NCBI GenBank assembly: GCA_047602125.1 | Contig: JASGIB010000001.1 | Coordinates: 186,001-250,000 of the forward strand | DNA from: Pseudoluteimonas sp047602125 | GTDB lineage: Bacteria; Pseudomonadota; Gammaproteobacteria; Xanthomonadales; Xanthomonadaceae | Length of the DNA: 64,000 nucleotides | Direction of reading: 5' to 3' | Shown: piece by piece, positions 47,455 through 58,714 of the stretch | Layout of the letters: each line of letters starts with the position of its first letter | Position numbering within the stretch: the first letter of the stretch is position 1 | The notes under the pieces: generated by a model | Told to the model about the DNA's origin: nothing | The model's database searches: none | Seen by the model: only the letters and a program-made list of their open reading frames with translations | Program-made: the position numbers and the translations under genes

Positions 47455-48446
47455 CGACTCCCCCGACCTTCCGCGCCTTCCGCATCCACGACGACGACGT
47501 CGGTTACCGCGGCGGCATCGAAACGATTTCGCTCGACGACCTCAACCCCGGCGAAGTCGTCATCAAGGCCGAGTACTCCTCGGTCAACTACAAGGACGCG
47601 CTGGCCGGCACCGGCCAGGGCAAGATCCTGCGCAAGTTCCCGCTGGTTGGCGGCATCGACGTCGCCGGGCATGTCGTGCAGTCGACCGATCCGAAGTTCC
47701 GCGAAGGCGACGCAGTGCTGGTTACCGGCAGCGGGTTGTCGGAGACCTGCGATGGCGGCTATTCGGAATATGCGCGGCTCGATGCGAAATGGATGATTCC
47801 CCTACCCGCCGGATTGTCGTTGCGCGAATCCATGATCCTCGGCACCGCCGGCTTCACCGCGGCGCTGGCGCTGCTGCGCATGAGCGAGAACCGGCAAACG
47901 CCCGATCTCGGGCCGCTGGCCGTGACCGGCGCGACCGGTGGCGTGGGTTCGCTCGCGGTGGCGATCTTCCGCAAGGCCGGCTTCGAGGTGCATGCGATCA
48001 GCGGCAAGCCCGAACACGCGGATTACCTCAAATCGCTGGGCGCGAACGAAGTGCTGGGTCGCGATGCGCTCGCCACGACGCGGCCGATGGAATCGGTGCG
48101 TTTCGGCGGCGGGCTCGACAACGTCGGTGGCGCGATGCTCGCCAGCCTGCTGGCGCAGACCACGCCCTACGGCAACGTCGCCAGCGCCGGGCTCGCCGCA
48201 TCGCCGCAACTGCAGGCGACGGTGATGCCCTTCATCATCCGCGGTGTGTCGCTGCTGGGCGTGGCTTCGGCCGGCACCGCTCGCGACATCCGCGAGGAAG
48301 TCTGGCGGCGCCTCGCCGGCGACTGGAAGCCGGCCAACCTCGATGCGATCTGCACCCGCGAAACCGGCCTCGACGGCTTGCCGGAGGTGTTCGCGACGAT
48401 GCTCGCGGGCGGTTCGCTGGGGCGCACGCTGGTTGCGATCGTCTGA
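47451..48446 (+). CDS. YhdH/AcuI-type quinone oxidoreductase
   Basis: This 331-residue MDR-superfamily NADPH oxidoreductase lacks the structural zinc site. Diagnostic segments: SSVNYKDALAGTGQGKI, FPLVGGIDVAGHV, the Rossmann motif VTGATGGVGSLAV, and GNVASAGLAASPQL. YhdH/AcuI enzymes reduce acrylyl-CoA to propionyl-CoA or quinone-like enones. Which one applies is not decidable from sequence. ATG overlaps the LOG gene's stop, suggesting a two-gene unit. Confidence 0.88.
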   Translation: MTTPPTFRAFRIHDDDVGYRGGIETISLDDLNPGEVVIKAEYSSVNYKDALAGTGQGKILRKFPLVGGIDVAGHVVQSTDPKFREGDAVLVTGSGLSETCDGGYSEYARLDAKWMIPLPAGLSLRESMILGTAGFTAALALLRMSENRQTPDLGPLAVTGATGGVGSLAVAIFRKAGFEVHAISGKPEHADYLKSLGANEVLGRDALATTRPMESVRFGGGLDNVGGAMLASLLAQTTPYGNVASAGLAASPQLQATVMPFIIRGVSLLGVASAGTARDIREEVWRRLAGDWKPANLDAICTRETGLDGLPEVFATMLAGGSLGRTLVAIV

Positions 48447-48501
48447 GGCTTGCGGCGCGGGTCGCGCCGGCTACAATCCATCGAACGCACGAGGAATTCC
48501 C

Positions 48502-48882
48502 ATGGCACGCATCCTCATCGTCGACGACTCGCCCTCGCAGGTCATGGGCATTTCGCGCATCGTCGAAAAACTCGGCCATACCCCGCTCTCGGCCGAGGAT
48601 GGCGCGGCCGGCGTGGAAGCGGCCAAGCGCGAACTGCCGGACCTGATCCTGATGGACGTGGTGATGCCGAACCTCAACGGCTTCCAGGCCACGCGTTCGA
48701 TCACGCGCGAACCTACGACCAAGCACATCCCGGTGATCCTCGTCACGACCAAGGACCAGGACACCGACCGCGTCTGGGGCATGCGCCAAGGCGCGAAGGC
48801 CTACCTCGCCAAGCCCTTCGGCGAAGACGAACTCGCCGAACTCATCGCCAAGTACCTCACGCCCGGCCCGGCCGCGGCCTAA
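48502..48882 (+). CDS. PilH-like single-domain response regulator
   Basis: This 126-residue CheY-type receiver has no output domain. The acidic pocket is Asp8, Asp9 and the phosphorylation site Asp52 (LILMDVVMP); Thr82 and Lys104 complete the site. The sequence FQATRSITR and VTTKDQDTDRVWGMRQGA closely resembles the PilH/PilG twitching-motility regulators of Pseudomonas and Xanthomonas. No kinase or pil/chp gene is adjacent, so its partner must be elsewhere. GAGGAA lies upstream of ATG. It converges on cbpA, overlapping at the stops by four bases. Confidence 0.88.
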   Translation: MARILIVDDSPSQVMGISRIVEKLGHTPLSAEDGAAGVEAAKRELPDLILMDVVMPNLNGFQATRSITREPTTKHIPVILVTTKDQDTDRVWGMRQGAKAYLAKPFGEDELAELIAKYLTPGPAAA

Positions 48883-49781
48883 GCACGCCTCCAGTCGTCG
48901 CCGAAGGCATCGCGCAAGCCGCGATAGGCTTCGCGTTCCACCTCGCTGTTCGCCTTCGGCGCGAGGATTTCCAGCTCAACGATCTGGTCGCCCGGCGTCG
49001 CGCCCGGCAACCCGCGCCCGCGCAGGCGCAGCTTGCGCCCGGATTCGGAATCCGGCGGCACGCGCAGGTCGACCGCGCCGCCGAGGGTCGGCACGCTCAC
49101 CGTCGCGCCCAGCGCGGCTTCCCACGGCGCCACCGGCAGGCTGTAGAGGATGTTGCGGCCGTCGACCTCGAACTGCGGATGCGCGGCGTATTCGATTTCC
49201 AGCAGCAGGTCGCCCCCGCGTGCGCCTTGTCCGCCGAGCCGGATCGCCTGTCCCGGGCGGATGCCCTTGGGCACGCGCACGTCCAGCGACTTGCCATTGA
49301 CGCCGATGCGGATGCTGCTGCCGTCGTGGACCGCTTCCAGCGGCACCGACAGCCTCGCGCGGGTGTCGCCCTGCGGTTGCGGTCGCTGTCCGCCGGCGCC
49401 CTGCTGGCGGAAGCCGCCACGGCCGAACAGCGACTCGAAGAAATCGCTGAAGCCGTCGCCGTTCCCGCCCGCGCCGCGCGCGAAGACTTCCTCGAAATCG
49501 AAATCGCCCGGGGCGCCGCCGCCGAAACCGCCATGCGGGGGATGCACTTCGTCGCCCGGGCGGTAGCCGCCGGCGCGCAACTGGTCGTAGGCCGCGCGCT
49601 TCTGTGGATCGCGCAACGCCTCGTAGGCTTCGTTCACTGCCTTGAACTTCTCCTCGGCGCCGGCCTCCTTGCTGACGTCCGGATGGTACTTGCGCGCGAG
49701 CCGGCGATAGGCGGTCTTGATCTCGGCCTCGCCCGCGTCCGGCTCGACGCCGAGCACCTGGTAGTAATCCTTGAATTGCAT
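48879..49781 (-). CDS. cbpA: Curved DNA-binding protein / DnaJ-class co-chaperone
   Basis: This 300-residue protein has an N-terminal J domain (about 5-70) with the essential HPD in KYHPDVSKEA. A Gly/Phe-rich linker follows (GGFGGGAPGDFDF to about 135), then two C-terminal peptide-binding beta domains, with no zinc-finger region. This is the CbpA (class B Hsp40) arrangement. It assists DnaK and in E. coli also binds curved DNA. The start 49781 (MQFKDYYQVLGV) is supported by GGAGGA five bases upstream. It faces the response regulator gene. Confidence 0.92.
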   Translation of the reverse strand: MQFKDYYQVLGVEPDAGEAEIKTAYRRLARKYHPDVSKEAGAEEKFKAVNEAYEALRDPQKRAAYDQLRAGGYRPGDEVHPPHGGFGGGAPGDFDFEEVFARGAGGNGDGFSDFFESLFGRGGFRQQGAGGQRPQPQGDTRARLSVPLEAVHDGSSIRIGVNGKSLDVRVPKGIRPGQAIRLGGQGARGGDLLLEIEYAAHPQFEVDGRNILYSLPVAPWEAALGATVSVPTLGGAVDLRVPPDSESGRKLRLRGRGLPGATPGDQIVELEILAPKANSEVEREAYRGLRDAFGDDWRRA

Positions 49782-49875
49782 GCTTCCTCCGGGCGCCATC
49801 GCCGCGATGCGGGCGCGCCTTGACGCAACCTTACCGCGGGGCGGGCCTAGACTGCATGACCCTCAGGAGAACCGA

Positions 49876-50367
49876 ATGCCCATCCAGCCCGGAGACAAGC
49901 TTCCCGTCGCGCCGATCAAGCGCGTCGACCAAGGCGGTTTCGAGGATACCGACACCGGCGCGTTGTTCGCCGGGCGCGACGTGGTGCTGTTCGCGGTGCC
50001 CGGCGCGTTCACGCCGACCTGTTCCGAACGCCACCTGCCCGGCTTCGTCGCCCAATACCAGGCCTTCCGCGACAAGGGCATCAACGTCGCCTGCATGTCC
50101 GTCAACGATGCGTTCGTGATGCAGGCCTGGGGACAGATGCAGCAGGTGCCCGAGGGCATGTGGATGCTCTCCGACGGCAACGCCGACTTCACCCGTGCGC
50201 TCGGGCTGGAAATGGACGCCAGCGGCTACGGCATGGGCACGCGCAGCAAGCGCTTCGCCCTGCACGCCATCGATGGCGTGGTGAAGCAACTCTTCGTCGA
50301 GGCGCCGGGCGAATTCCGCGTCTCCTCCGCCGAACACGTGCTCGAACAGCTCGAACGCCCATCCTGA
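49876..50367 (+). CDS. Peroxiredoxin, Prx5 type
   Basis: This 163-residue thiol peroxidase has the peroxidatic Cys49 in PGAFTPTCSERHLPGF, the Prx5 signature. A second Cys73 in NVACMSVND is in a position that could support an atypical two-cysteine mechanism, or the protein may use glutathione/glutaredoxin externally. It reduces H2O2 and alkyl peroxides in the cytoplasm. GGAGA lies nine bases upstream of ATG. The next gene, a ferritin-like protein, follows 32 bases later, pairing peroxide defence with iron handling. Confidence 0.9.
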   Translation: MPIQPGDKLPVAPIKRVDQGGFEDTDTGALFAGRDVVLFAVPGAFTPTCSERHLPGFVAQYQAFRDKGINVACMSVNDAFVMQAWGQMQQVPEGMWMLSDGNADFTRALGLEMDASGYGMGTRSKRFALHAIDGVVKQLFVEAPGEFRVSSAEHVLEQLERPS

Positions 50368-50399
50368 TCCTTCCCGACCACAGCCACGCCGAGGCCCCA

Positions 50400-50987
50400 A
50401 TGCCCAAGCCAGCCAAGAAGCCCGCGAAAGCGCCGCCTGCCGCCAAGCCGTCGACGCCCGCGATGACCGACACCAAGACCCTGCGCGCCCGCGCGCGCAA
50501 GAGCGTCGACGACGGCGCCATCACCTTCACCTATACCGCCGACCGCAAGCAGGTCATCCGCCTGCTCAACGAAGCGCTCGCCACCGAGTGGGTATGCGTG
50601 CTGCGCTACTACCGCCACTATTACTCCGCGAAAGGCATGCTGGTCGACGCCGTGAAGGGCGAGTTCCTCGAGCATGCGCAGCAGGAGATGGAACACGCCG
50701 GCATGATCGCCGAGCGCATCGTCCAGCTCGGCGGCGAACCCGACCTCGACCCGGCCACGCTCACCGCGCGCAGCCACGCCGAGTACAAGGCAGGCAAGGA
50801 CCTGCGCGACATGGTGCGCGAGAACCTCGTCGCCGAACGCATCGCGATCGACAGCTACCGCGAGATGATCAACCACATCGGCGACCGCGACACCACGACC
50901 AAGCGCATCCTCGAGCACATCCTCGCGCAGGAAGAGGAGCACGCCGACGACATGGCCGACCTGCTGGACGGCTGGATCGGCAAGTAA
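50400..50987 (+). CDS. Ferritin-like (bacterioferritin-type) protein with basic tail
   Basis: This 195-residue protein has an N-terminal extension of about 25 residues rich in Lys, Pro and Ala (MPKPAKKPAKAPPAAKP). A four-helix ferritin-like domain follows. Potential di-iron ligands are the Glu in LNEALATEWVC, E/H in LEHAQQEMEHA, the Glu in RENLVAERIAID, and EExH in AQEEEHADDM. Residues resemble bacterioferritin, but the usual haem-binding Met is not certain. The basic tail resembles the DNA-binding tails of Dps proteins; it may bind DNA or direct assembly. ATG 50400 has GAGG seven bases upstream; ATG at 50463 would remove the tail. Confidence 0.85.
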   Translation: MPKPAKKPAKAPPAAKPSTPAMTDTKTLRARARKSVDDGAITFTYTADRKQVIRLLNEALATEWVCVLRYYRHYYSAKGMLVDAVKGEFLEHAQQEMEHAGMIAERIVQLGGEPDLDPATLTARSHAEYKAGKDLRDMVRENLVAERIAIDSYREMINHIGDRDTTTKRILEHILAQEEEHADDMADLLDGWIGK

Positions 50988-51003
50988 CCCCGTTCCTTCG
51001 ACA

Positions 51004-51034
51004 CGAAAAAGGCGGCCCAAGGCCGCCTTTTTCG
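51004..51034. terminator. Bidirectional terminator between ferritin-like gene and gyrA
   Basis: CGAAAAAGGCGGCC (51004-51017) pairs perfectly with GGCCGCCTTTTTCG (51021-51034) around a 3-base loop. The T-runs on both strands allow it to terminate both convergent genes. Confidence 0.92.
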
Positions 51035-51053
51035 TTCCTGCGCCGGACAATCC

Positions 51054-53618
<2,565 letters not shown>

Positions 53619-53700
53619 CAGGGATCCGTTTACGGTGGTTTCCGCGCCTGCAGGCGGCCCGGTTCCGGGCGCCAGAAACAGGCGGATTCAAAGACATGAA

Positions 53701-53706
53701 ATTGTA
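53701..53706 (-). promoter_or_regulatory. -10 element of gyrA
   Basis: Read on the minus strand, TACAAT (complement of 53701-53706) is a five-of-six match to consensus, 83 bases before the gyrA start. The -35 region (GTGCTT at 17-base spacing) is weak, as is common for supercoiling-sensitive gyrase promoters. Confidence 0.5.
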
Positions 53707-53782
53707 CCATCCGGGGCGCTCGAAAGCACCCCGGAATCGCCGAAAAAATCAATGGGTTACGAGGGTTTTCCGGGGCTTTTCG

Positions 53783-54838
53783 TCAGCCGCCGAAACAGGC
53801 CCGCATCGAGCCCGTATCCGGGCGTTCGATCACGCCCTTTTCGGTCACGATGGCGTCGATCAATTCGTGCGGGGTGACGTCGAACACCGGGTTCCAGGCC
53901 TGCACGCCGTCGGCGACGGTGCGTTCGCCGCGATGCGACAGCAGTTCGCCCGGATCGCGTTCCTCGATCTCGATCAGGTCGCCCGATGCGGTGGCCATGT
54001 CCACGGTCGAGGATGGGGCCACGACCATGAACTTCACCCCGTGGGGCCTGGCCGCCAGCGCGAGCTGATAGGTGCCGATCTTGTTGGCCGTGTCGCCATT
54101 CGCGCAGATGCGGTCGGCGCCGACCACGACCCACTGCACGCGACCGGTCTTCATCAGGTGCGAAGCCGCCGCGTCGGCGATCAGGGTCGCATCGATGCCG
54201 TCCTGCTGCAGTTCCCACACGGTCAGGCGCGCGCCCTGGTTCCAGGGCCGGGTTTCGCCGGCGAACACCTGGTCGATGCGTCCCTCGGCCACGCCCGCGC
54301 GAATCACCCCCAGCGCGGTGCCGAAGCCGGCGGTGGCCAGCGAACCGGTATTGCAGTGGGTCAGCACCCCGCTGCCCGGTGCGATCAGCGCAGCGCCCGC
54401 CTGCCCCATCGCGCGGTTCGCAGCGAGGTCCTCGGTTTCGATCGCGCGCGCCTCGCGTTCCAGCGCCTCGCGCCAATCTGCGTCGGCGACATGCAGCGCG
54501 GCTTGCATCCGCGCCAGCGCCCAGGCGAGGTTCACCGCGGTCGGCCGCGCGGCATTGAGCCGGTCCATCGCCGGCTGCAGCGCCTTCGCGGCGTCGGTGC
54601 CGTTCGCGGCTTCGATATCGCGTGCCGCCAGCACCACGCCCCAGGCCGCGGAAATGCCGATCGCCGGCGCGCCGCGCACGACCAGCTCGCGGATGGCGCT
54701 TGCGACTTCGTCGCTGCTGGCGCAACGCAGGTATTCGACCGCGAACGGCAATTTGCGCTGGTCGAGCAATTCCAGCGCGTCGCCAGTCCAGCGAATCGGT
54801 CGGATGCGGTCGTAGCGTGCGAGCGAAGCGGCGTCCAT
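53783..54838 (-). CDS. mtnA: Methylthioribose-1-phosphate isomerase
   Basis: This 351-residue enzyme of the methionine salvage pathway isomerises S-methyl-5-thioribose-1-phosphate to the ribulose form. The catalytic Cys162 lies in LTHCNTGSLAT and the catalytic Asp242 in VGADRICANGDTANKIG, both at the standard spacing. The N-terminal domain has RGAPAIGISAAWG, a phosphate-binding motif. Length matches B. subtilis MtnA. No other mtn genes are adjacent, so the pathway is dispersed. It functionally complements the MetH genes at 18-22.7 kb. Confidence 0.95.
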   Translation of the reverse strand: MDAASLARYDRIRPIRWTGDALELLDQRKLPFAVEYLRCASSDEVASAIRELVVRGAPAIGISAAWGVVLAARDIEAANGTDAAKALQPAMDRLNAARPTAVNLAWALARMQAALHVADADWREALEREARAIETEDLAANRAMGQAGAALIAPGSGVLTHCNTGSLATAGFGTALGVIRAGVAEGRIDQVFAGETRPWNQGARLTVWELQQDGIDATLIADAAASHLMKTGRVQWVVVGADRICANGDTANKIGTYQLALAARPHGVKFMVVAPSSTVDMATASGDLIEIEERDPGELLSHRGERTVADGVQAWNPVFDVTPHELIDAIVTEKGVIERPDTGSMRACFGG

Positions 54839-54867
54839 GCCGCCTAGTTTACGACCCGCGCGCGTGT

Positions 54868-55425
54868 TCAGTAGACGAGGAAATCCGCGCGGCAACCGTT
54901 GTCGACCCAGAGGCCTTGACGATCCCAGCCCCAATCCGGGCCCTGGTTGCACGAGGAATCCGAAAGCTTTCGCTGCAGTTGCACGCCCTGGCGCACCGGG
55001 ACGTTGCAGCGCGCATAACGCTTGTCGCGCGATTCGCAACGCACGACGCGGCCCTGACCATAACCACCGCCTGGACGCCGGGAACCGCCATGGCCGCCAA
55101 CGGCGAAATCTGCGCGGCAGCCATCGTCGACCCAGACGCCATAGCCGTCCCAACCCCATGTGCGTCCCTGCACGCAGGGCGCGTCCGAGATGCGGCGCAC
55201 GATGTCGACGCCGTAGCGGGTGTCGGCAGCACAGTGCGTGCGCTTCCTGTCGTGCGATTCGCAGCGGAAGGTGCGGCCTGGGTATGTTCCGGGATACGCC
55301 GGGTACGCTTGCGAGCCGCCGTATGCATCGCCGTAATCGCCGCCGGGATATCCGTACCCGATGCAGCCGCCCAAGGCGAGGCACGCGACCAATGCCGCCG
55401 CGTTTCGAATCCTGAATCCATGCAT
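54868..55425 (-). CDS. Lipoprotein with two DUF3011-like repeats
   Basis: This 185-residue protein has a lipoprotein signal with lipobox LALGGC. A Gly/Tyr-rich spacer (IGYGYPGGDYGDAYGG) follows, then two homologous domains of about 55 residues. Each starts (F/V)RCESxDxxYxxC, contains an RRISDAPC/QRKLSDSSC segment, and ends WGW-(D/G)-x-x-G-(V/L)-WVD-x-GCRADF. Six cysteines per pair of motifs suggest disulphides in the periplasm. DUF3011 is of unknown function and common in xanthomonads. GGGAGGGA precedes ATG 55425. It may be cotranscribed with mtnA, 29 bases downstream. Confidence 0.85.
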   Translation of the reverse strand: MHGFRIRNAAALVACLALGGCIGYGYPGGDYGDAYGGSQAYPAYPGTYPGRTFRCESHDRKRTHCAADTRYGVDIVRRISDAPCVQGRTWGWDGYGVWVDDGCRADFAVGGHGGSRRPGGGYGQGRVVRCESRDKRYARCNVPVRQGVQLQRKLSDSSCNQGPDWGWDRQGLWVDNGCRADFLVY

Positions 55426-55510
55426 GTCGCTCCCTCCCGATGCCTCGTCGCAAGCATTCCAGCGCCAGGTCATACGAAACGTGAACCCGGCCGAACGAAA
55501 GCCGGGCCGT

Positions 55511-56488
55511 TCAGGAACAGGTGAAGTCGAACGCCAGCACGTCCGCGATGCGTTCGGTACCGAGCATCGCCATCAGCAGACGATCCATGCCGAGCGCGAC
55601 GCCGGCGCATTCCGGCAAGCCGGCATCGAGCGCGGCGAGGAAGGCTGCGTCTAGCGGCGGTTCGGCATCGCCACGCGCGCGCCGGCGCTCGAGGTCGCGG
55701 GCGAAGCGCGCACGCTGCTCGGCCGCATCCACGAGCTCGTGGTAACCGTTCGCCAGCTCGACCGGGCCGAGGTAAAGCTCGAAGCGTTCGGCGACCGGAT
55801 GCCCGTCGCCCTCGTCCCGCAGCTTCGCCAGCGCGCACTGCGAAGCCGGCCAATCGGCCACCGCCAGCATTTCGCCTTGCGCGAACGCGGGTTGCAGGCG
55901 ATGGGTCATCAGCAGGTCGAGCCAGTCGTCGCGGACCAGTCCGTCCGGGTCGATGCGCACGTCACCGAGTGCTGCGCGCAGTTCGTCGATGCTTGCCGCA
56001 AAAGGATCGAGCCCGAGCGCATCGCGGTATAGATCGCGATACGCGACCACGCGCAAGCACGCATCGCGACCGACCAGCGCCAGCGCGGAGCGGGCGAGTT
56101 CGGCGGTTTCGTCGATCAATCGGTGGTGGTCCCAGCCGACGCGATACCACTCGAGCATGGTGAACTCAGGGTTATGGCGACCACCGGCCTCGCCGTCGCG
56201 GAACACGCGCCCGAGTTCGTAGCAATCTCCGAGCCCAGCCGCGAGCAGGCGCTTGAGTGAATATTCGGGGGAAGTGCGCAGCCAGCGCGTGCGCGGTGCG
56301 CCGTCGGTGCGGCCGGAGAAATCCAGCGAAAACGAGGCGATGTTCGGCTCGCTATTGCCGCCGCGCGACAGCACCGGCGTCTCGACTTCGAGCAAACCGC
56401 GTTCGGCGAAGAACGTGCGGACGAGCGCGTTCAATCGCGCGCGCAGGCGCAGCGCGTCGAAGTTGGCGGTGGGCTGCCAGTCGACCAT
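55511..56488 (-). CDS. epmA: EF-P--(R)-beta-lysine ligase
   Basis: This 325-residue class II lysyl-tRNA-synthetase paralogue lacks the anticodon-binding domain and attaches beta-lysine to elongation factor P, relieving polyproline stalling. Characteristic segments: LEVETPVLSRGGNSEPNI, TSPEYSLKRLLAAGLGDCYELG, and HNPEFTMLEWYR in motif 2, and GVALGMDRLLM in motif 3. The start 56488 (MVDWQPTANFDALR) matches the short N-terminus of EpmA; longer starts run into the REP pair. EF-P and EpmB genes are not in the window. Confidence 0.93.
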   Translation of the reverse strand: MVDWQPTANFDALRLRARLNALVRTFFAERGLLEVETPVLSRGGNSEPNIASFSLDFSGRTDGAPRTRWLRTSPEYSLKRLLAAGLGDCYELGRVFRDGEAGGRHNPEFTMLEWYRVGWDHHRLIDETAELARSALALVGRDACLRVVAYRDLYRDALGLDPFAASIDELRAALGDVRIDPDGLVRDDWLDLLMTHRLQPAFAQGEMLAVADWPASQCALAKLRDEGDGHPVAERFELYLGPVELANGYHELVDAAEQRARFARDLERRRARGDAEPPLDAAFLAALDAGLPECAGVALGMDRLLMAMLGTERIADVLAFDFTCS

Positions 56489-56506
56489 CAGATCATCTCT
56501 TGATTC

Positions 56507-56588
56507 GTCACTCCCGCGCAGGCGGGAGTCCAGCTTTTGCATTTCGAAGCGGAACGAAAGGCTGGATTCCCGCTTTCGCGGGAATGAC
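56507..56588. repeat. REP pair between ligA and epmA
   Basis: Two inverted hairpins face each other. GTCACTCCCGC begins one with stem CTCCCGC/GCGGGAG (56511-56528), and ATTCCCGC/GCGGGAAT (56566-56585) the other, flanked by GAC. The pattern GTCATTCCCGC...GGAATCCAGC is a common REP core in this bacterial group, present here as a head-to-head pair separated by about 37 bases. Confidence 0.85.
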
Positions 56589-56600
56589 AAGCAAAAAAAT

Positions 56601-58697
56601 TCACGAATGTTGCTCCAGGAAAGCCAACAATTGCGCTTCGTCCCAGATCTCGATGCCGAGTTCCTGCGCTTTTGCAAGCTTGGAACCTGCGGCTTCGCCG
56701 GCGACGACCAGCGAGGTCTTCTTCGATACGCTGCCGCTGACCTTGGCGCCGAGTGCCTCGAGTTTCGCGCCGGCTTCGTCGCGCGACATCGATGCGAGTC
56801 CACCAGTGAGCACGACCGTCTTGTCCGCAAGCGGGCCTTCGCTGGTGCGTTGCGGAGCGCCTTCCTTCCAGTGCACGCCTGCGTCCTGCAGCGCCGCGAT
56901 GACCTCGCGGTTGTGCAGTTCGGCGAAGAAATGCGCGATATGCGCAGCGACCACCGGTCCGATGTCGGGGACTTCGGTCAGCGCCGCTTCGTCAGCGTCG
57001 ATGATGGGTTGCAGCGCACCGAAATGCCGCGCCAGCGCCTTGGCCGTGCTTTCGCCGACGTCGCGGATGCCGAGCGCGTAAAGTAGCCGTTCCAGCGACG
57101 TGTTGCGACTGGCGTCGATGGCGGCGACGAGGTTCTCCGCCCATTTCGTGGCGATCTTGCCGGCTTTCACCGTTTCCGGAACGATGCCGGCGGCTTCATC
57201 GGCGCGTTGCTTGATCGCGACGAAATCCTCGACGCCGAGCTTGTACAGATCGGCCACCGTGCGCACGTCGCCGAATTCCACCAGCGCCATGATCAGGCGT
57301 TCGCCCAGGCCTTCGATGTCCATCGCGCGGCGCGAGGCGAAATGGAACAGCGCCTGCACCCGTTGCGCTGGGCAGACCAGCCCGCCGGTGCAGCGCGCGA
57401 CCACTTCGCCTTCCTCGCGCTCGATCGCGGAACCGCAATCGGGGCAGGTCTCGGGCAACTTGTATGGCGCGTGCCGCGGCCTGCCCTTCGCATCCAGCGG
57501 GCGCTTGTCGAGCACCACGCTCACCACTTCCGGGATCACGTCGCCGGCGCGGCGCACGACCACGCTGTCGCCGACGCGCACGTCGAGGCGCGCGACCTGG
57601 TCGGCGTTGTGCAACGTGGCGCGGGTCACGGTCACGCCACCGACGTGCACCGGTGTCATCAGCGCCCACGGCGTCACCGCGCCGGTGCGACCAACGTTGA
57701 CCTCGATGGATTCGACCGTCGTCACCTGCTCCTGCGCCGGGAACTTGTGCGCGATCGCCCAGCGCGGCGCGCGCGAGACGAAGCCCATCGCGCGCTGCTG
57801 GTCGTAACGGTCGAGCTTGTAGACCACGCCGTCGATGTCGAACGGCAAGGCATCGCGTCGTGTGCCGATCCGGCGGTAATAATCGAGCAAGCCGTCGACT
57901 CCGCGCACGGATTCCACCAGGGTCGCCACCGGGAATCCGAGCTCGCGCAGCCAAGCCAGCGTCGCGGTGTGCGTCGCCGGCAAGACCGAGGCCGGCGCGA
58001 CTTCGCCTAGCGCGTAGGCATAGAACGCCAGCGGCCGTTGCGCGGTGATGCGCGGATCGAGCTGGCGCAGCGAACCGGCCGCGCCGTTGCGTGGATTCGC
58101 GAGCACCTTGATCTTCCCCTCCGACGCGCGCGCCTTTTCGTTCCAGGCCTCGAAGCCGGCGCGCGGCATGTACACCTCGCCGCGGACTTCCAGCACATCC
58201 GGTGCCTTGCCGCGCAACTTCAACGGAATCGCCTTGATCGTGCGCAGGTTCGCGGTCACGTCCTCGCCGGTCGCGCCGTCGCCGCGGGTCGCGCCGCGCA
58301 CGAACGCGCCGCGTTCGTAGCGCAGGCTGATCGCCAGGCCGTCGAGCTTGGGTTCGGCCGAGAACGCGGGTTCGGCGTCGCCGGTTTCCTTGCCGATGCG
58401 CGCGACGAAATCCGCCACTTCGGCATCGCTGAACGCATTCGCCAGCGACAGCATCGGCACCGCGTGCACCACTTCCGCAAACGCCCCGGTCGGAGTCGCG
58501 CCGACCCGCCGCGTCGGCGAATCGGCATCGGCGAGTTCGGGATGCTCGGCTTCCAGCGCTTCCAGCTCGCGCAACAGGCGGTCGTACTCGGCGTCGGTGA
58601 TGTCCGGATCGTCGAGCACGTGGTACCGATGGTTCGCGTCCTCCAGCCGGCGGCGGAGATCGGCGGCGCGGGCGGCGGGAGTCGGTTTGGAGGCCAT
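56601..58697 (-). CDS. ligA: NAD-dependent DNA ligase
   Basis: This 698-residue essential ligase seals nicks in replication and repair. The adenylation nucleophile is Lys117 in EPKLDG. The N-terminal Ia domain (NHRYHVLDDPDITDAEYD) binds NAD. A four-cysteine zinc finger (CPDCG, then CTGGLVCPAQ), the helix-hairpin-helix region and the C-terminal BRCT domain (PLADKTVVLTGGL) follow in order. Slightly longer than the E. coli enzyme (671). It is followed by a REP pair, then epmA. Confidence 0.97.
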   Translation of the reverse strand: MASKPTPAARAADLRRRLEDANHRYHVLDDPDITDAEYDRLLRELEALEAEHPELADADSPTRRVGATPTGAFAEVVHAVPMLSLANAFSDAEVADFVARIGKETGDAEPAFSAEPKLDGLAISLRYERGAFVRGATRGDGATGEDVTANLRTIKAIPLKLRGKAPDVLEVRGEVYMPRAGFEAWNEKARASEGKIKVLANPRNGAAGSLRQLDPRITAQRPLAFYAYALGEVAPASVLPATHTATLAWLRELGFPVATLVESVRGVDGLLDYYRRIGTRRDALPFDIDGVVYKLDRYDQQRAMGFVSRAPRWAIAHKFPAQEQVTTVESIEVNVGRTGAVTPWALMTPVHVGGVTVTRATLHNADQVARLDVRVGDSVVVRRAGDVIPEVVSVVLDKRPLDAKGRPRHAPYKLPETCPDCGSAIEREEGEVVARCTGGLVCPAQRVQALFHFASRRAMDIEGLGERLIMALVEFGDVRTVADLYKLGVEDFVAIKQRADEAAGIVPETVKAGKIATKWAENLVAAIDASRNTSLERLLYALGIRDVGESTAKALARHFGALQPIIDADEAALTEVPDIGPVVAAHIAHFFAELHNREVIAALQDAGVHWKEGAPQRTSEGPLADKTVVLTGGLASMSRDEAGAKLEALGAKVSGSVSKKTSLVVAGEAAGSKLAKAQELGIEIWDEAQLLAFLEQHS

Positions 58698-58714
58698 GCG
58701 GCGATTCTAGCTTT

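Noticed and set aside
55426..55507. A coding extension of the DUF3011 lipoprotein
   Set aside because: The upstream in-frame residues precede a perfect lipoprotein signal and a strong ribosome-binding site at the shorter start.
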